Positions 43,438 through 54,708 of a stretch of DNA of 64,000 bases are shown here, one piece after another. Position numbers and translations under genes: made by a program. The notes under the pieces were generated by a model. The model saw nothing but the letters and a program-made list of their open reading frames with translations, made no database searches and had not been told where the DNA came from. Numbering within the stretch: position 1 is the stretch's first letter; each line of letters begins with the position of its first letter. The DNA lies in assembly GCF_043290135.1 (NCBI RefSeq), contig NC_134710.1:278338776-278402775 (forward strand), read 5' to 3'. The DNA is from Rhipicephalus microplus (taxonomy: Eukaryota > Arthropoda > Arachnida > Ixodida > Ixodidae).

Positions 43438-43511
43438 TTAAATGATCATTTCTGTTGGGTTCACGATACCTGACTGTTACATGACGAGCGAGTTGGACAT
43501 GGCCACCATTT

Positions 43512-44185
43512 TTTAGGGGCGAAGCTCCTTAGGGCGTGGGCTGTGCGTCCCCTGTAGCCTGTATGTAGCCACCTCTAGTTTAGTTCTTGCAGTGTTCACT
43601 AGATGGCGGTACCGTCCCCTGTATGTAGCCACCTCTAGTTTAGTTCTTGCAGTGTTCACTAGATGGCGGTAACGTCTCCTGTATGTAGCCACCTCTCGTT
43701 TAGTTCTTGTAGTGTTTACTAGATGGTGGTACTTGTAGCTGATGATGAAAAGATGCAAGATGTTATAAACTAGAAAGCGGTACTTGTAGTTGATGAAAGA
43801 CGCGAGATCTTATAAAATAGGAATGATGTCACATATGGCGCGTGCCATTGGTTGAAGGCAATCGTTCGATTTAGTGCGGCGACGTACGCTAGGGGGAGCG
43901 TTGTAATAAAATCCGTTCGCTGTTGGCGCGCGCTCGGAGTCGCCGGATGGATAAGGCTGCACAGCGGAGAGCGGCAGCAGCGCGCGCTCGCAGACAGAAT
44001 CCCGATGTGCGAGCGCGCGAGGCAAGGGACATCGCAAGCCATCCATCGTCTAAGAACAAATAAAAGTTGATTTGTGTATATACACACACAGCGTTTCTCA
44101 CGTCTTTACATGATGATCGACTGGGCGAATTACACGGAAGATTCACAGTTTACCGATGAATCCCTCCGGAGCTTCGCCCATTCAT
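43512..44185 (+). repeat. GGGGCGAAGCTCC-terminated interspersed repeat
   Basis: Begins TTTTAGGGGCGAAGCTCCTT and finishes near GGAGCTTCGCCC (44171-44182), so it is bounded by short inverted motifs. A related copy is at 61975-62190. It contains the 60-bp minisatellite 43559-43738. Confidence 0.6.
43559..43738 (+). repeat. 60-bp minisatellite, three copies
   Basis: Units start at exactly 43559, 43619 and 43679 (CTGTATGTAGCCACCTCT...ACTAGATGG(C/T)GGTA). The first two differ by very few bases and the third is more diverged. Confidence 0.96.
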
Positions 44186-44599
44186 CATCATTCACCCCGT
44201 AAATATGCCATAATTTTTTTGCAAATTCCTTAGCTAGCCCTCTTTTGGTTCGTGGTGAGTCGATCCGTAGGCAGACACCACAAGAATCGGTTCGGGAGAG
44301 GTCGGCACGCAGAGGGCCCTTTCGGCGGATATTGCCGCCGTTCAGTCGGATTCGGTGCGCTTTCGGCGGCTGGAATGCTCAGTGTGAACGAGCTAAAATT
44401 GTAAGCACCCGCTCCTTCGCATCTACACATGATTCCCTTCAGCGAGAGATGATGTAATTTTTTGTTTTTGCGTTTGTCGGGTCAATGCTGCCGATGTCAG
44501 CTTTTTATTAAAGCTCCCGTGTTAAGATTTGCCGTGTCATTTCTCGTCCTTCCCGGGTAAATTTCCCGCCGTGGTATTTGAATATGTCCACACGTGTCC

Positions 44600-44690
44600 A
44601 GTGAAAAGGGTTTGCTGACATACGTGACAGGATTGTGACATTATTCATGGCATGCCCAGCGAGTCATATTTGACATAGACAAAAATACTA
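44600..44690 (+). repeat. Fragment related to the repeat at 16590-17005
   Basis: GACATACGTGACAGGATTGTGACATT...GCGAGTCATATTTGACA aligns with the reverse complement of 16730-16795. Confidence 0.65.
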
Positions 44691-45902
44691 TCGTAAAGTG
44701 TGGCCACGGAAGCGTTCTGTTTAGAAAAATAATTATTTTACTGTGGGACGCTACAAACCCTTGGAACCAGTGTGCTCAACATGCACAATAAGAAACACAT
44801 GACAAAGCACAACACACATGGCACCTTTAAACAAAAGTGTCCATGTCCATAGGGGGTCCTTAATACATTTTACTAATGACTACCTACACTACATACATAC
44901 ACCGATCACAATAGGCACAGTGTACATGATGATATATGTAAAGAATTTACAATAAAAATGATGAGATTGTTGGCAAATATATACAACAGGTATCAAGGTG
45001 TGTGTAATTTACATAACTTAATTGCAGTGTTATAATGGAGTGAATATGTACAAGAACCCACATGCATACTGTAAAGGTTGATGAAGAAGTTCCAGGTGAT
45101 GTAACCGGGTGGAGGAACTGAACGCTGACAAGAGGATACGGAAAACAAACATGGGGTTTTATGACATTATTTACACATATTTACAGAAAAGAAGGGATAG
45201 TGGTTTCACAAACCACGAGCGTGGTGGTTGAACGTTACATAGTTCAGAGCGACGTCCAGCACTCTGCCGCGTCGTTTTATGCCCAGTCGGGCTCCTCCTC
45301 TCCGAGTCGAACACCAATCACGCACACACAGGTGAGGGGGGGGGGCGAGCATGCAAGGTCCACGTGAACACTGCACTGTGGTGGCGCCAGCAGGGCTCTT
45401 CCTCGTCGTGTGTGTGCCTTTAGTCGAGAGTGCCCACGATCCTGGCCGCATACTTCAAAGGGTCCGCCGATTTTGTTCGCTCAATTAGCGGGGTTATCCG
45501 CGGCAGCCGCCGCGATCTCCCCCAGGAAGACGCCGTCCCTGTTGTCCTCTCTGTGGCGTCGCGGCGTCTTGGCGACACCACGTCTCGTCCCCCGGCCAGC
45601 AGGGACAATGCCTGGCGGGCATAGGCAGTCGGCCGGTCGGCTACTTGACGGAGGATTAAAGAAGCGCCGCTCCGCCGTCAGCTCTGTCGCCGGTCACGCC
45701 AGCTTTTCCGTTGCCCGATGAGTCGCCGAGTCCATTAGTAACGCTGCTGCTTGAAGGGACGACAAAAGAGTCCGCACTTGAAGGACGGGAACTCGCCTCT
45801 GCCCGCCACCTGGTCTGGATAATCGCTCAAATACTTGGCAGCGTCTGTCAGACTGGGCGCCGAAGGGATTAAGAGCCTCTCCAGTGGACCGGCTTACGCC
45901 CC
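44691..45902. other. Unassigned sequence
   Basis: 44691-45200 is AT-rich and featureless. 45270-45780 is GC-rich with overlapping frames on both strands and no recognised domain; it may be the leader of the Penelope-like element. Confidence 0.35.
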
Positions 45903-47920
45903 ATGGCGTCTGCCCAGATGAATTTCCAGGCCAAACTTAACAATACCCACAGGAACGGTGGAAAACTAACCGAGCACGTCCATCAACTACCGACAGGAAG
46001 TGGCACGAGCATTGTCGTAGAAATTCTTCCTCCCCAAGGAAGAACAATTCCTCTGACAGAACCGTTCGAAGTTCAGAGGAAAAAAGAGCACGACGACGAT
46101 GACCTATTGCAACAGCTTCGCATCTATTACGCCACAAACAAAAAGCTCTCGCTGCATTTAGAAGGCGTGCAAAGCGACTACGTGAGCAGCGACCAGACAC
46201 ATGACAAAACAGTACACGTGTGGCACAGCACACGCTACCAAGGCAACCTAGTTGTGATCTTATCTGTGTGCTTCCTACGGGGTTGTTTTGTGAAAAAGCC
46301 AGCAGTGCCGTTGCCAAAGTCTTGAAGCGGTGCGATGACTTGTCACTGAGCAAGGTAAAGTCCTTAGCTATTAAGCAGTGCAAGAACTTCAACCTCGGTA
46401 AATTAGAGCAGCCCTTAGCAAATAGCAAATAGAACCACATGTTGGTTCAATTCAGCGCAAAAAATCATAAAGTTGCCGTTGCTCTAACGGTTATTGTGTC
46501 AGAATATGGCTCCTGGCAGAAGCCAGTAGCCCTGTTTTTGCAAGCCCAGCTCAAGTGTTTCTCCATTAAGATCCCTTCCAGATAAGAAACTTGGATGAAA
46601 TAATCATTTTTAACAAACTAACGCTGACAAAGGTTACCAAGCATATTCCATTGACATCAATAATCGTTGTTACTCGATTTATCATAAAGACCTGCTCTAA
46701 GTAGTGGAACAGTCCATTGAATAATATGGTGCCGTAACGTTCCAGAATGACGCCTTTATATCTAGTATTGATTTTTTAGAGCTTTCACATCTTTATCTCG
46801 TGTCAACGTTTATCAAATGGGACGATGCTGTTTAACTACAGAAAACGAGGGTATGCATAAGATCGTGCATTGCACCCATACTGGGCGATCTTTTTCTCGC
46901 CCGCCTTGATGTTGTTCTGTCCGATAAGCTCGCTCAGACGAAGGTGCGCAATGTTTTTCGGTATGTGGACGGTTTCTTGCTTTTATTGAGTATACTTCAA
47001 TTTGCATTGAGTTGCAGGACGCAGAAAGCCTGCCAATAATTAACGAGTGTCTTGTACCACTTGAAGTGACGTTCGAAATACCACAAGGCACAATTCGCTT
47101 TCTGGACCTTCGTCTGTCTTGTTCGTTTGAACGCAATTGCTGGTGCTATGAACCATAGTCAGAAAAGCCTTTCTTGCAATACAATTTGGCGCATTCAAAG
47201 CTTATAAAATGAGGAATCGCTAGGTTATGTTTTAGAAATGCCCTGTTGAAGTCATGCCATCACACTATGGCCACTAGTTTCGCAAGACAAAGCAAGCGAT
47301 AATTCTTAGCAGGCTACCATGCAGTGTTGGTGCAAGTGTCGGTAGCTCAGTGTCTGTTGCATGATCCACGTATGCGGGGACGACCGCAGACAAATGGTGA
47401 GCCCGATGCTGAAAAAACCAGTGTCATTCCGTACTTAAATCAAATTTCACACCATTTGAAAAAGATAGCTTTCAGAGGAAATGTCCGCGTTGTGTTCTCT
47501 GCTCCAGACAAAAAAAGCCGTATATGTAAGCTTACGAGCCCCAAGAAGGCGATGCAATTCACCTGTGGAAAGAAGCTTGTAACTAAGTTTGTAGAATGCA
47601 CCCTAGCTGTTGTCTAAATGTTTTTGTTGTAGGGTGGGGCGGTTTACATAAGACTGGTAGGTTTGTTGATGACTGCTTGCGCGAGTACTCTTGCATTGTA
47701 AAAAACAAGATTTCTTCTGGTGGTTTCCTGGCTATACATTGCAAGATGTGTGGATTCCATCTAATCTGTGACCAGTGTGTCATCCTGGGCCGCAGTCGTA
47801 ACCAGTTGACGGGGGAAATTATTGAGACGAACGCCATCACAATATGGTTGAAGCTGTGAGTGAGTACGCCGTCTTTGGCCTTACCTCAAAAAGAGCTAAA
47901 TTTTCTGGAGCGTTTGCTGT
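45903..47920 (+). pseudogene. Penelope-like retroelement with RT and GIY-YIG endonuclease remnants
   Basis: The first frame (45903-46325) is a 140-codon N-terminal region of no clear family. From 46220 a second frame (AKVLKRCDDLSLSKVKSLAI) leads into RT sequence spread over frames: VSEYGSWQKPVALFLQ (46494-46545), RVCIRSCIAPIL and DLFLARLDVV (46850-46915), then RYVDGFL at 46959-46979, the catalytic YxDD box with its second Asp now Gly. EVTFEIPQGTIRFLDLRL and LAHSKLIK follow. 47324-47617 matches the region before the endonuclease (VIPYLNQISHHLKKIA, VVFSAPDKKS). 47630-47860 is the GIY-YIG nuclease (HKTGRFVDDCLREY), with the GIY and GQTGR parts eroded. Many stops and shifts make it dead. Such elements combine RT with a GIY-YIG nuclease to integrate. 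Confidence 0.82.
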
Positions 47921-48068
47921 GAAGAATTGATATAGGATTGTTAATTTGTGATCAGATCACAACAAAGTTTTCTTGGTAGCGTGTGCTGTACCACACGTGT
48001 ACGGTTTTGTTAAGTGTGTGGCGTGACGTGGAACGAGCTATATAATATGTTGTAAGGGTACGCAATAT

Positions 48069-48315
48069 TAATTTGATTGATTGAGTTGTGGGGTTTAACG
48101 TCCTAAAACCACCATTTGAATATGAGAGACGCCGTAGTGGAGAGCTCCGAAAATTTTGACCACCTGGGGTTCCTCAACGTGCACCCAAATTTTAGTATAC
48201 GAGCCTACAACATTTCCGCTTCCATCGGAAATGCAGCCGCCACAGCCGGGTTTCGATGCCGCGACATGCGGGTCAGCAGCCGAGTACCTTAGTCACTAGA
48301 CCACCGTGGTGGGGC
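48069..48315 (-). mobile_element. Ruka-type SINE, full length, with target-site duplication
   Basis: Minus strand: GCCCCACCACGGTGGTCTAG head, body, and AATCAATCAAATT tail. The flanks AAGGGTACGCAATAT (48054-48068) and AAAGGTACGCAATAA (48316-48330) are a 15-bp duplication with slight decay. Confidence 0.93.
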
Positions 48316-48539
48316 AAAGGTACGCAATAAACATTGCACTTCTTTACTGCAAAGCATTTTTGCTTCCCGCTCGAAAATAAGCAGCGCTAAAGCATCATAT
48401 TATCATGCACCAACTTGCCCAGTCAGCAGTGCTTGTAGATAACAATCTCGGAGAAGCCTTTTTTTTTCTAGTCGGGGGAAAAAGGTGACCGAATGTTCGT
48501 GTTCATAACACCTTTATTTTTGTAAAGTTCCTTTTTCTA

Positions 48540-48720
48540 ACCTTCCAGTTTAGACAATTGGAGACAACTGCCATGTGTTGTGGTGTGTGTGAAACTGATT
48601 GGTCTGACCATCTAGACCAACGAGCCAAGAACGCTCCCTACCGCGTAAAATTTGACTCAGGACTGTGTGTTGGTTTGTTGGTCTGTTCCTCACGACAACT
48701 TTCTGTGGCTGCAAAGGCAA
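48540..48720 (+). repeat. Interspersed repeat Y, copy 1
   Basis: AACCTTCCAGTTTAGACAAT, TGCCATGTGTTGT and TTGGTCTGACCATCTAGACC recur at 52800-52965 and 54490-54708. Family unidentified. Confidence 0.6.
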
Positions 48721-49490
48721 TGCTACGTGGGCAGAGCTCCTGCACATCTGTTAAGACGCCAAGTAGTGCGTTTGCATGCGATTTCGGTTCAACCAGTGTA
48801 CTGTTATGCGCACGAGCATCCAATGCAATTTTCGAACAGTGTTTAAAAAGATTGGTCATATGTAACATTAATCGAAAGATATCACAAGCCTTGAGATATT
48901 CATGGATGCACCAGCGAAGGAAAACCACCTGGAATTGTTGTTATTCTCGTTTATACATTCCATTAAAACGGTAATCTGCCAGCAGTTCTAGCCCGCGTGC
49001 AAAGCGAGCAGCATACAGCAATGCTTGCATTCGTTTTATGAAAAACAAGAAAATATTCTTAATTGAATTAACCCATCAAGCAAGTTTGCCGAAGTGGTAA
49101 GAATTATTTCTGAAAAAATTATTAGGGGACCCTAAAGCTTCACATTTAAGAGATGAACGCGATAGCGACATCCTAGTGTGTACTTCAAACACTTGGTGCA
49201 TTAAGTCTTTTTGAATTTGATATGCACCCACTACGTGGCCTTAAGGAATAGGCACAGTAGAGTGTGTGCCTTTTTGTAGTAGGGTACCGGCTTTCAACCA
49301 CGGATTCATTATAATAATCGTATATTCTGACGCCCGTTGGCAATGGACGCTTGTACCACGCATTATTACTACAATATTTCGTGTTGCGTTGCGAAGCATG
49401 TATACAGGACGCGTGTGGTTGTGAAGCATGAAAGATACTTTCACTGCCTTTTCAAACATAGGAAGTTATTTTCACCGTTTTCATAAGCGG
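48721..49490. other. Unassigned sequence
   Basis: AT-rich; nothing recognised. Confidence 0.45.
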
Positions 49491-49748
49491 AGGCATGGCC
49501 GTAGCCGTGTGTTAAAACATGCGCTTGCCACGCAAAGGACCAGGGTTCGATCCCCACTTAGTCTCAAATAACCATATTTCGATCCAAACGTTGCTCCAGA
49601 ATTCTTTATCATTTATTTACTTTACTTGTATCGTTCTCTATTTTTCGGTCACGCATAAGATAATGATTTTTCAGTCACAACCAACTACACCGACGCAGAC
49701 GCCAGAATTTCGGCGAAACGAGCTTTTTTACGCTATCGCGTTATAAGA
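49491..49748 (+). mobile_element. tRNA-derived SINE with TACGCTATCGCGTTATAA tail
   Basis: The head at 49491-49560 has B box GGGTTCGATCCCC. The body ends ACCGACGCAGACGCCAGAAT then TTCGGCGAAACGAGC and a CTATCGCGTT tail typical of tick SINEs. Different family from Ruka. Confidence 0.7.
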
Positions 49749-51084
49749 GGGCATGATCGAGCAGGAACTGTGTGATATAAAATGCAACGCGATGCAAAAA
49801 ACCATGTCCTAAACTGATTGATTTATCGATTGCCCCTTTAGCCTGGCGCTACCCATCATGTGAGATCGGCCATCAAACCAGCGGTTCCTTGCTACATAAT
49901 TAAAATAGTTGGTTGATGATGTCAAAATGGTTTGGTGAATACAGGGTCGTTATCATCGTTTTATTTCTTTTGGAGACGCAATAACCTTTTTGCGACGCTC
50001 ACGTCTTGTTTGTGGCCATGAAGGCATCGGTCACAGATATCTTGGCCACTACTGGTCCCGAGCGGGAATGGAGCGGGCGTCTCACATTCGTAAATGCAAG
50101 CGTGTATACAGAAACACACTCTTTTCTCGCTCAAGAACGCTGTTTCGCCCCAGTCAATCACATAATAGAGATGAACACGCCTGTTGCCCAGTCGTACGCA
50201 TACTATAGCTTTACACTGGTGATTTTGCTCTCGATAATTGCTGTCATGGCAAAGCGCCAAGAGACGCTCACACTGTAGACGCTGGCGCCTATGCTGTTAC
50301 ACCTTGCGATCTTCAGCGTGATTCTATCAGCGATATAGTAAAGAAGCAACCGGAATGTCGATCACGTATGGAACACAATTCATGAAAAGGGCCATTGTCG
50401 TTACGTAAAGTTTGCAATCATATTTTGGCTTTAAAGCATCTGGCTCATCTTTTTCGGGTTGAGAGACCCACTTGCGCTGTTCTTTTATCCTCCACATGGT
50501 ATCACTCACACACATGTTCTTTCTGGGTGATCTTTGTTTCTCTCAGCTCGATCAATGAAGATCACCCAACAAACACGTATTCATGCTCGTTCACTAGCTT
50601 CGACAGGAACTTGCTGCAACCGTTCTTCCGGCGAGCGACGCCATCGTTGTTTTGTGGAGCAGAAAAAAAAGTGAAATGGCACCAGAAAACCAGAAATCTA
50701 CAAACAGCAAATAATGAAAACAACAGACAAAATATTCTTTCTTCATTATAATGCGAACGTTCTTCACCATAATAATTATATATTTTGTTTTTGTGAATTC
50801 ATTGATGCTACATAATATATTATTATTAGCGTTGGTGGACTTAATGCAGAAGCCCAGTAAAAAGTGCGTGCTTCGACTTTGTAGCCTTGGCTGTGCTGCG
50901 GCAAAAAAGTTGTCGCGAGGTGTACACGATTTTCCGCAGCGGCCATAGAAGCGGCGCTCGGGCGCTACCATGGAGAAATGAAAAAGAAAGGAGGGCCCGC
51001 TAGTGAAGCCCACCATGTCGGTCCAACATGTGATAAAACGTCAGGGCTTGTGACACATTTCAGTAGTCTCGGTTAAACAATAAG
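49749..51084. other. Unassigned; one 90-codon ORF at 50006-50278 (+)
   Basis: The ORF at 50006 encodes a short protein with a hydrophobic C-terminal segment (FTLVILLSIIAVMA) that could be a membrane helix. The family is unknown and it may be chance. The rest is unrecognised. Confidence 0.25.
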
Positions 51085-52440
51085 TTTTAGATGCGAAGCA
51101 GCTCTTTGACGAGCCTGTGTAACGCTGTCTCTCCGTCCGCACCACGCTTTCTTGCCCACAGGTGTTGGGGTGGCACCAAGTAGGTCACGCTTTCCCTCGC
51201 AGTGCGTGCGCGTTGACACCACTCTCTCGCTAGCCCGTCGCCACTAGCCGCGTGTCATCATACTCGCTTCACCTTCCCCAAGGCCCGCAACGTTCCATCG
51301 CTTCACCCTCTCCACCAGTCGCAACAATCGAGCCCACTCCTCACGTGGTCATCATCTCACCCGCGCCACCTCTCGCCATCAGTCGGCAAGAAAAAGCCGC
51401 GAGCCAGCGGGCATAGGGTTTTGTAAAATTAACTGGAGGGTACTCTGGCGCTGCGATCGTTCAGCGACCATAGTAATGATGGCACGAGAATGATTGGTAA
51501 TACGCGGATTTGCCTAGTCTTCATACTTGCGGGCAACTTGCGGGTGAATCGCACTTGTGGCTTCGTTTATTGCTGTATTTCGGTTTTGTTTCGTAGAAAA
51601 GAACGAACCCTTTTGAACTTGGTAACCCGATTTTAAATGTTAAGCCTAAAATAAAAAGGTGGTGAAGCGTCACCGCTGAAAATTTGCTGATTTTTGTTTT
51701 GTGGAAAAAAAAAACAGCTCCAAGCTACGAGAACACACGCAGAGCCAGAAGTACAAAAATTAGACAAATCCATGTACTACCAATCATTTCCATGCTCGCT
51801 GAAGCACCGTGCGTCGCAGCTCCTATATACACTAGCGCCAGAGTTCCCTCTAGTGTATATTTAAGAAACTCTATGCCGGCGAGTGCGCGCGCTGCGCACG
51901 CCTCGAGAATCTCGTGGCGCTGACAATGTGGACAGCGCGCCGCTGCTTGCCGCGCGATCGCGCGGACGGGCGGGACGCCGTCGCGTAATGCTTCCCGCTA
52001 GTCTGTGCGTACTTTTCCTGGCTGCAGCCGGCGTTGCGAGGGTTAGAGAAGTCGAACGCGTTCGCAAATGGCGACGTTCACACCGACGATGCGCAGCCAG
52101 GAAAGCCGAACGCAAGCGTCAGCAGTGGAAGACCAGTGACACCGACGAGGTGCGAGTGAAAAACGCTAATCGCGTTCGATAATACATCACGTGGGTAACA
52201 CCGAGACGCGAGCTAAGGAAGCCGAGCGCAAGCGTCTTCAACGCGTCCCGTCTCCCGTGTCTTTGCGTTTCAAACAAACGTTTACTCGAGTAAATGCTAC
52301 ACCAAGTTTCGCTTCAAACCGTTCTTCCAGCACCCGCGTCGACGCCTGTTTCAATTGGGTGAACACCGTGCGCACCGCTGCTGCTTCGCATCCCATCAGG
52401 GTTGCCTTCGGGGAGATGGTCTATATTTTTTTAACCTCCG
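51085..52440 (+). repeat. Basic-protein-like repeat, copy 2, split by a MITE
   Basis: Starts near TAGATGCGAAGCAGCTCTTT and ends GGGGAGATGGTCTATA. The open frames at 51883-52182 and 52191-52496 encode Arg/Lys/Glu-rich repeats (ARKAERKRQQW, ETRAKEAERKRLQR) followed by RFKQTFTRVNATPSFASN. The pattern of repeated R-x-EAE-KR units resembles the N-terminal part of tick transposon-associated proteins, which I recall only in outline. Copy 1 at 38715 shares the same downstream sequence. Confidence 0.6.
51412..51875 (-). mobile_element. MITE family 2, second copy, nested, with 8-bp TSD
   Basis: 464 bp from CATAGGGTTTTGTAAAATTA to ...TTAAGAAACTCTATG, inverted relative to the copy at 18079. Flanks CCAGCGGG (51404-51411) and CCGGCGAG (51876-51883) are two decayed copies of CCGGCGGG, the sequence found uninterrupted in the sister repeat at 38906-38913. 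The empty site confirms the boundaries. Confidence 0.9.
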
Positions 52441-52739
52441 GCCTGAGTGGGCCGGTTTCAATATTTATTTATTGCTGTGACGACAATGCTGCGTAGCCAG
52501 CGCGAGTTTGGATCGAAGAGGGTGGTCACCTTTGAATGGGTGTTGCCACGTTGGCTTCTAACCATAGCTACGGCCACGGCCGCTTCACTGGCCCAATGTG
52601 TTGGCTGGGGCAACTGGCTTGGAGGAGACCAGTCAGGGTCACATTATGAAACCTGGTAACGCCCGTGCGCCACTGCGAAAAATCTGCTATAGGGCATGAT
52701 CCTGGCCCAAGGTGCGACAAGTACCGGGTTGAAATCACG

Positions 52740-52965
52740 AACGAGCTCTCCTTTTTTTTTTTAATTGGAGGATCTATGCGACCATTGCTTCATATTTGTC
52801 GCACTTTGATTTTGCGCAGTTCTTTTCTCTAGCCCCCAGTTCATTAGACAACTTCCATGTGTTGTCCAGTGTGGTCGGCACGTCAGTCTGACCATCCAGA
52901 CCCACGCGCCGATGGCGCTCCACATCACGCGGAATTTGTCTCAGGTTTCTCTGGGACATCCTTCA
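52740..52965 (+). repeat. Interspersed repeat Y, copy 2
   Basis: TTTAATTGGAGGATCTATGCGACCATTGC, AGTTCTTTTCTCTAGCCC, CCAGTTCATTAGACAACTTCCATGTGTTGT and GACCATCCAGACC blocks are shared with 53455-53590 and 54550-54708. Confidence 0.7.
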
Positions 52966-53372
52966 AAGGACTTTGAAGAAAGAACTGCCAGTTACACAGT
53001 ATGGCATCCGTTTTCTGCCTGTCATAAACGTAGCCGGTGTGCCAACAATATGTTCATGCTATTGTTTGTTTACAGTGTGTGTAGAACATGGATGGCAGTG
53101 TAAAAAATAGACGTGAAAGCCCGGCCCACTCGAGAGTACTTCATCGAAAGTATAGAATATTTGATGACAGCATACGAGGAACGAGGTAAGCCAAGGTATA
53201 TAGTTCCCATGCTGGGATGAAATATTCGGCCTAAAGCGTCTGCCTTTTTAATCCCTATGTACTGGAAGATGTTGCAGCACTCATACACGTGACACTGCAC
53301 GGTAATGTTACATTGACTTGTTCTGTGTTTCTTTAGCAAGCAATAAAGAAAAAAGTCGAATTGTTTGAGGGC

Positions 53373-53600
53373 TACATGTTGACTCGTTAGCTTAAGGGTA
53401 TATTTTAGCTTAAAGTGCTAGAGGTCACTGGTTTCAATCATGGATAAGCCTTCTATTTTTTAATTGGTGGATAATATGTGACCATTGCTTCGTATTTCTC
53501 ACACTTTTATTTTGCAAAGTACTTTTCGCTAGCCTTCCAGTTCATTCGACAACTGCCATTAGACAACTTCGTAACTTTTCAACTACACATAAATGTAACT
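53373..53600 (+). repeat. Interspersed repeat Y, copy 3, with a tRNA-like head
   Basis: ACTCGTTAGCTTAAGGGTAT and CACTGGTTTCAATCATGG look like decayed A and B boxes. They precede TTAATTGGTGGATAATATGTGACCATTGC and the CTAGCCTTCCAGTTCATTCGAC block. Repeat Y may therefore be a tRNA-derived SINE. Confidence 0.5.
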
Positions 53601-53705
53601 AAATTAGCCCAGTTAGTATATACAAATACTCTGGTGGGAGAACAAATGATTTATCATGGCATTCTCACATCACCTACATTAATAACGACGTAAATTGTTT
53701 TTTTT

Positions 53706-54383
53706 GATTACGTCCGCAGACTTTTTCGTCAAGCACCATCACACCTCAAATTACAACTCTATAGCAAACGTTAGTCCGACAAAAATTAGAGTACGCGTCT
53801 GTCATTTGCAACCCAGCTCAATCATCGTCAACTGAAGCTCTAGAAGCTGTCCAAAAGCGCTCCGCCCGTTTCATTCATAACAACTACGCTCGTACTGCCA
53901 GCGTGACATTTATGAAATCTACTCTACAATTTCATGATCTGGCCATTAGGAAAAAAAATTTTGTCTGTCGCTCTTTCACAAAATTTTTTCCATAGCAAAT
54001 ACTTCGAGAGGAATTATTCTCGAAACCTGCATACTTCTCGTCCCGTGTTGACCACACGAATAAGGTAATTATTCCTTTCTGCTGCACAAACCACTTTTTG
54101 CAATCTTTTTTTTTTCTGAAGACAAGCGAGACTGGAACCATCTTCCCCCCTTTATTGCTGCCACTAAGGACCAAGTGCTGTTCAAGTCGGTAGTTGCGGA
54201 GCATGGTATGGTGTGACTGCCAGCTACTGTTATTTGCTTTTTTATATTCATCTTTTTTGTTTGTTTTTCTTCTTTTTTTTAAACAATTGCGATGTATTTC
54301 CTTCACTGCTGTCATCATTTTTGCCGCGTTCATATTGTACCCACCTCCTCTGTAACCCTCTGTAGGTCTTGAGAATATACTAA

Positions 54384-54438
<55 letters not shown>

Positions 54439-54480
54439 AAATAAATAAATAAATAAATAAATAAAAAATTAAATAATAAA
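53706..54480 (+). pseudogene. CR1-like LINE 3' end with (AATA)n tail
   Basis: Plus-strand frames give LVRQKLEYASVICNPAQSSS then ALEAVQKRSARFIHNNYAR, the well-known region after the RT core of CR1/jockey-like proteins. Several frameshifts break it. A 3' UTR (GTATTTCCTTCACTGCTGTC, CACCTCCTCTGTAACCCTCTG) runs to a TAAATAAA tract (54378-54480), the typical tandem-repeat 3' end. 5' truncated at about 53706. Confidence 0.8.
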
Positions 54481-54489
54481 TTATCAAAT

Positions 54490-54708
54490 AAATGTGTTGC
54501 CCAGTGTGGCAGGCACTTTAGTCTGACCATGCAGACCAACGAGCCCTCTTCGTTTTTTTTAAATCGCTGGATGAAATGTGACCACCTGTTCTCACACTTA
54601 ACTTGTGAAGTTCTTTTCTCTAGCCCTCCAGTTCATTACAAAACTTCCACGTGTTATTCAGTGTGGTTGTCTCGTTGGTCTTGACTATCCCGACCAACCA
54701 GCAAAAAT
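54490..54708 (+). repeat. Interspersed repeat Y, copy 4 (two partial units)
   Basis: 54490-54552 repeats the GTGTTGCCCAGTGTGGCAGG/GTCTGACCATGCAGACC part and 54553-54708 starts again from AAATCGCTGGATGAAATGTGACC, so two partial copies lie head to tail. The RTE LINE begins immediately after. Confidence 0.6.

Noticed and set aside
43559..43738. CRISPR-like array
   Set aside because: The 60-bp units are contiguous without spacers and the context is eukaryotic; it is a minisatellite.
45937..46440. 167-codon minus-strand frame
   Set aside because: Antisense shadow of the Penelope-like N-terminal region, with no motif of its own.
50751..51016. Possible second THAP-like start (C-x4-C and HDFP) around 50855-50945
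   Set aside because: Only a loose CVLRLC...VHDFP resemblance, an early stop after it, no CxxH, and no start context.
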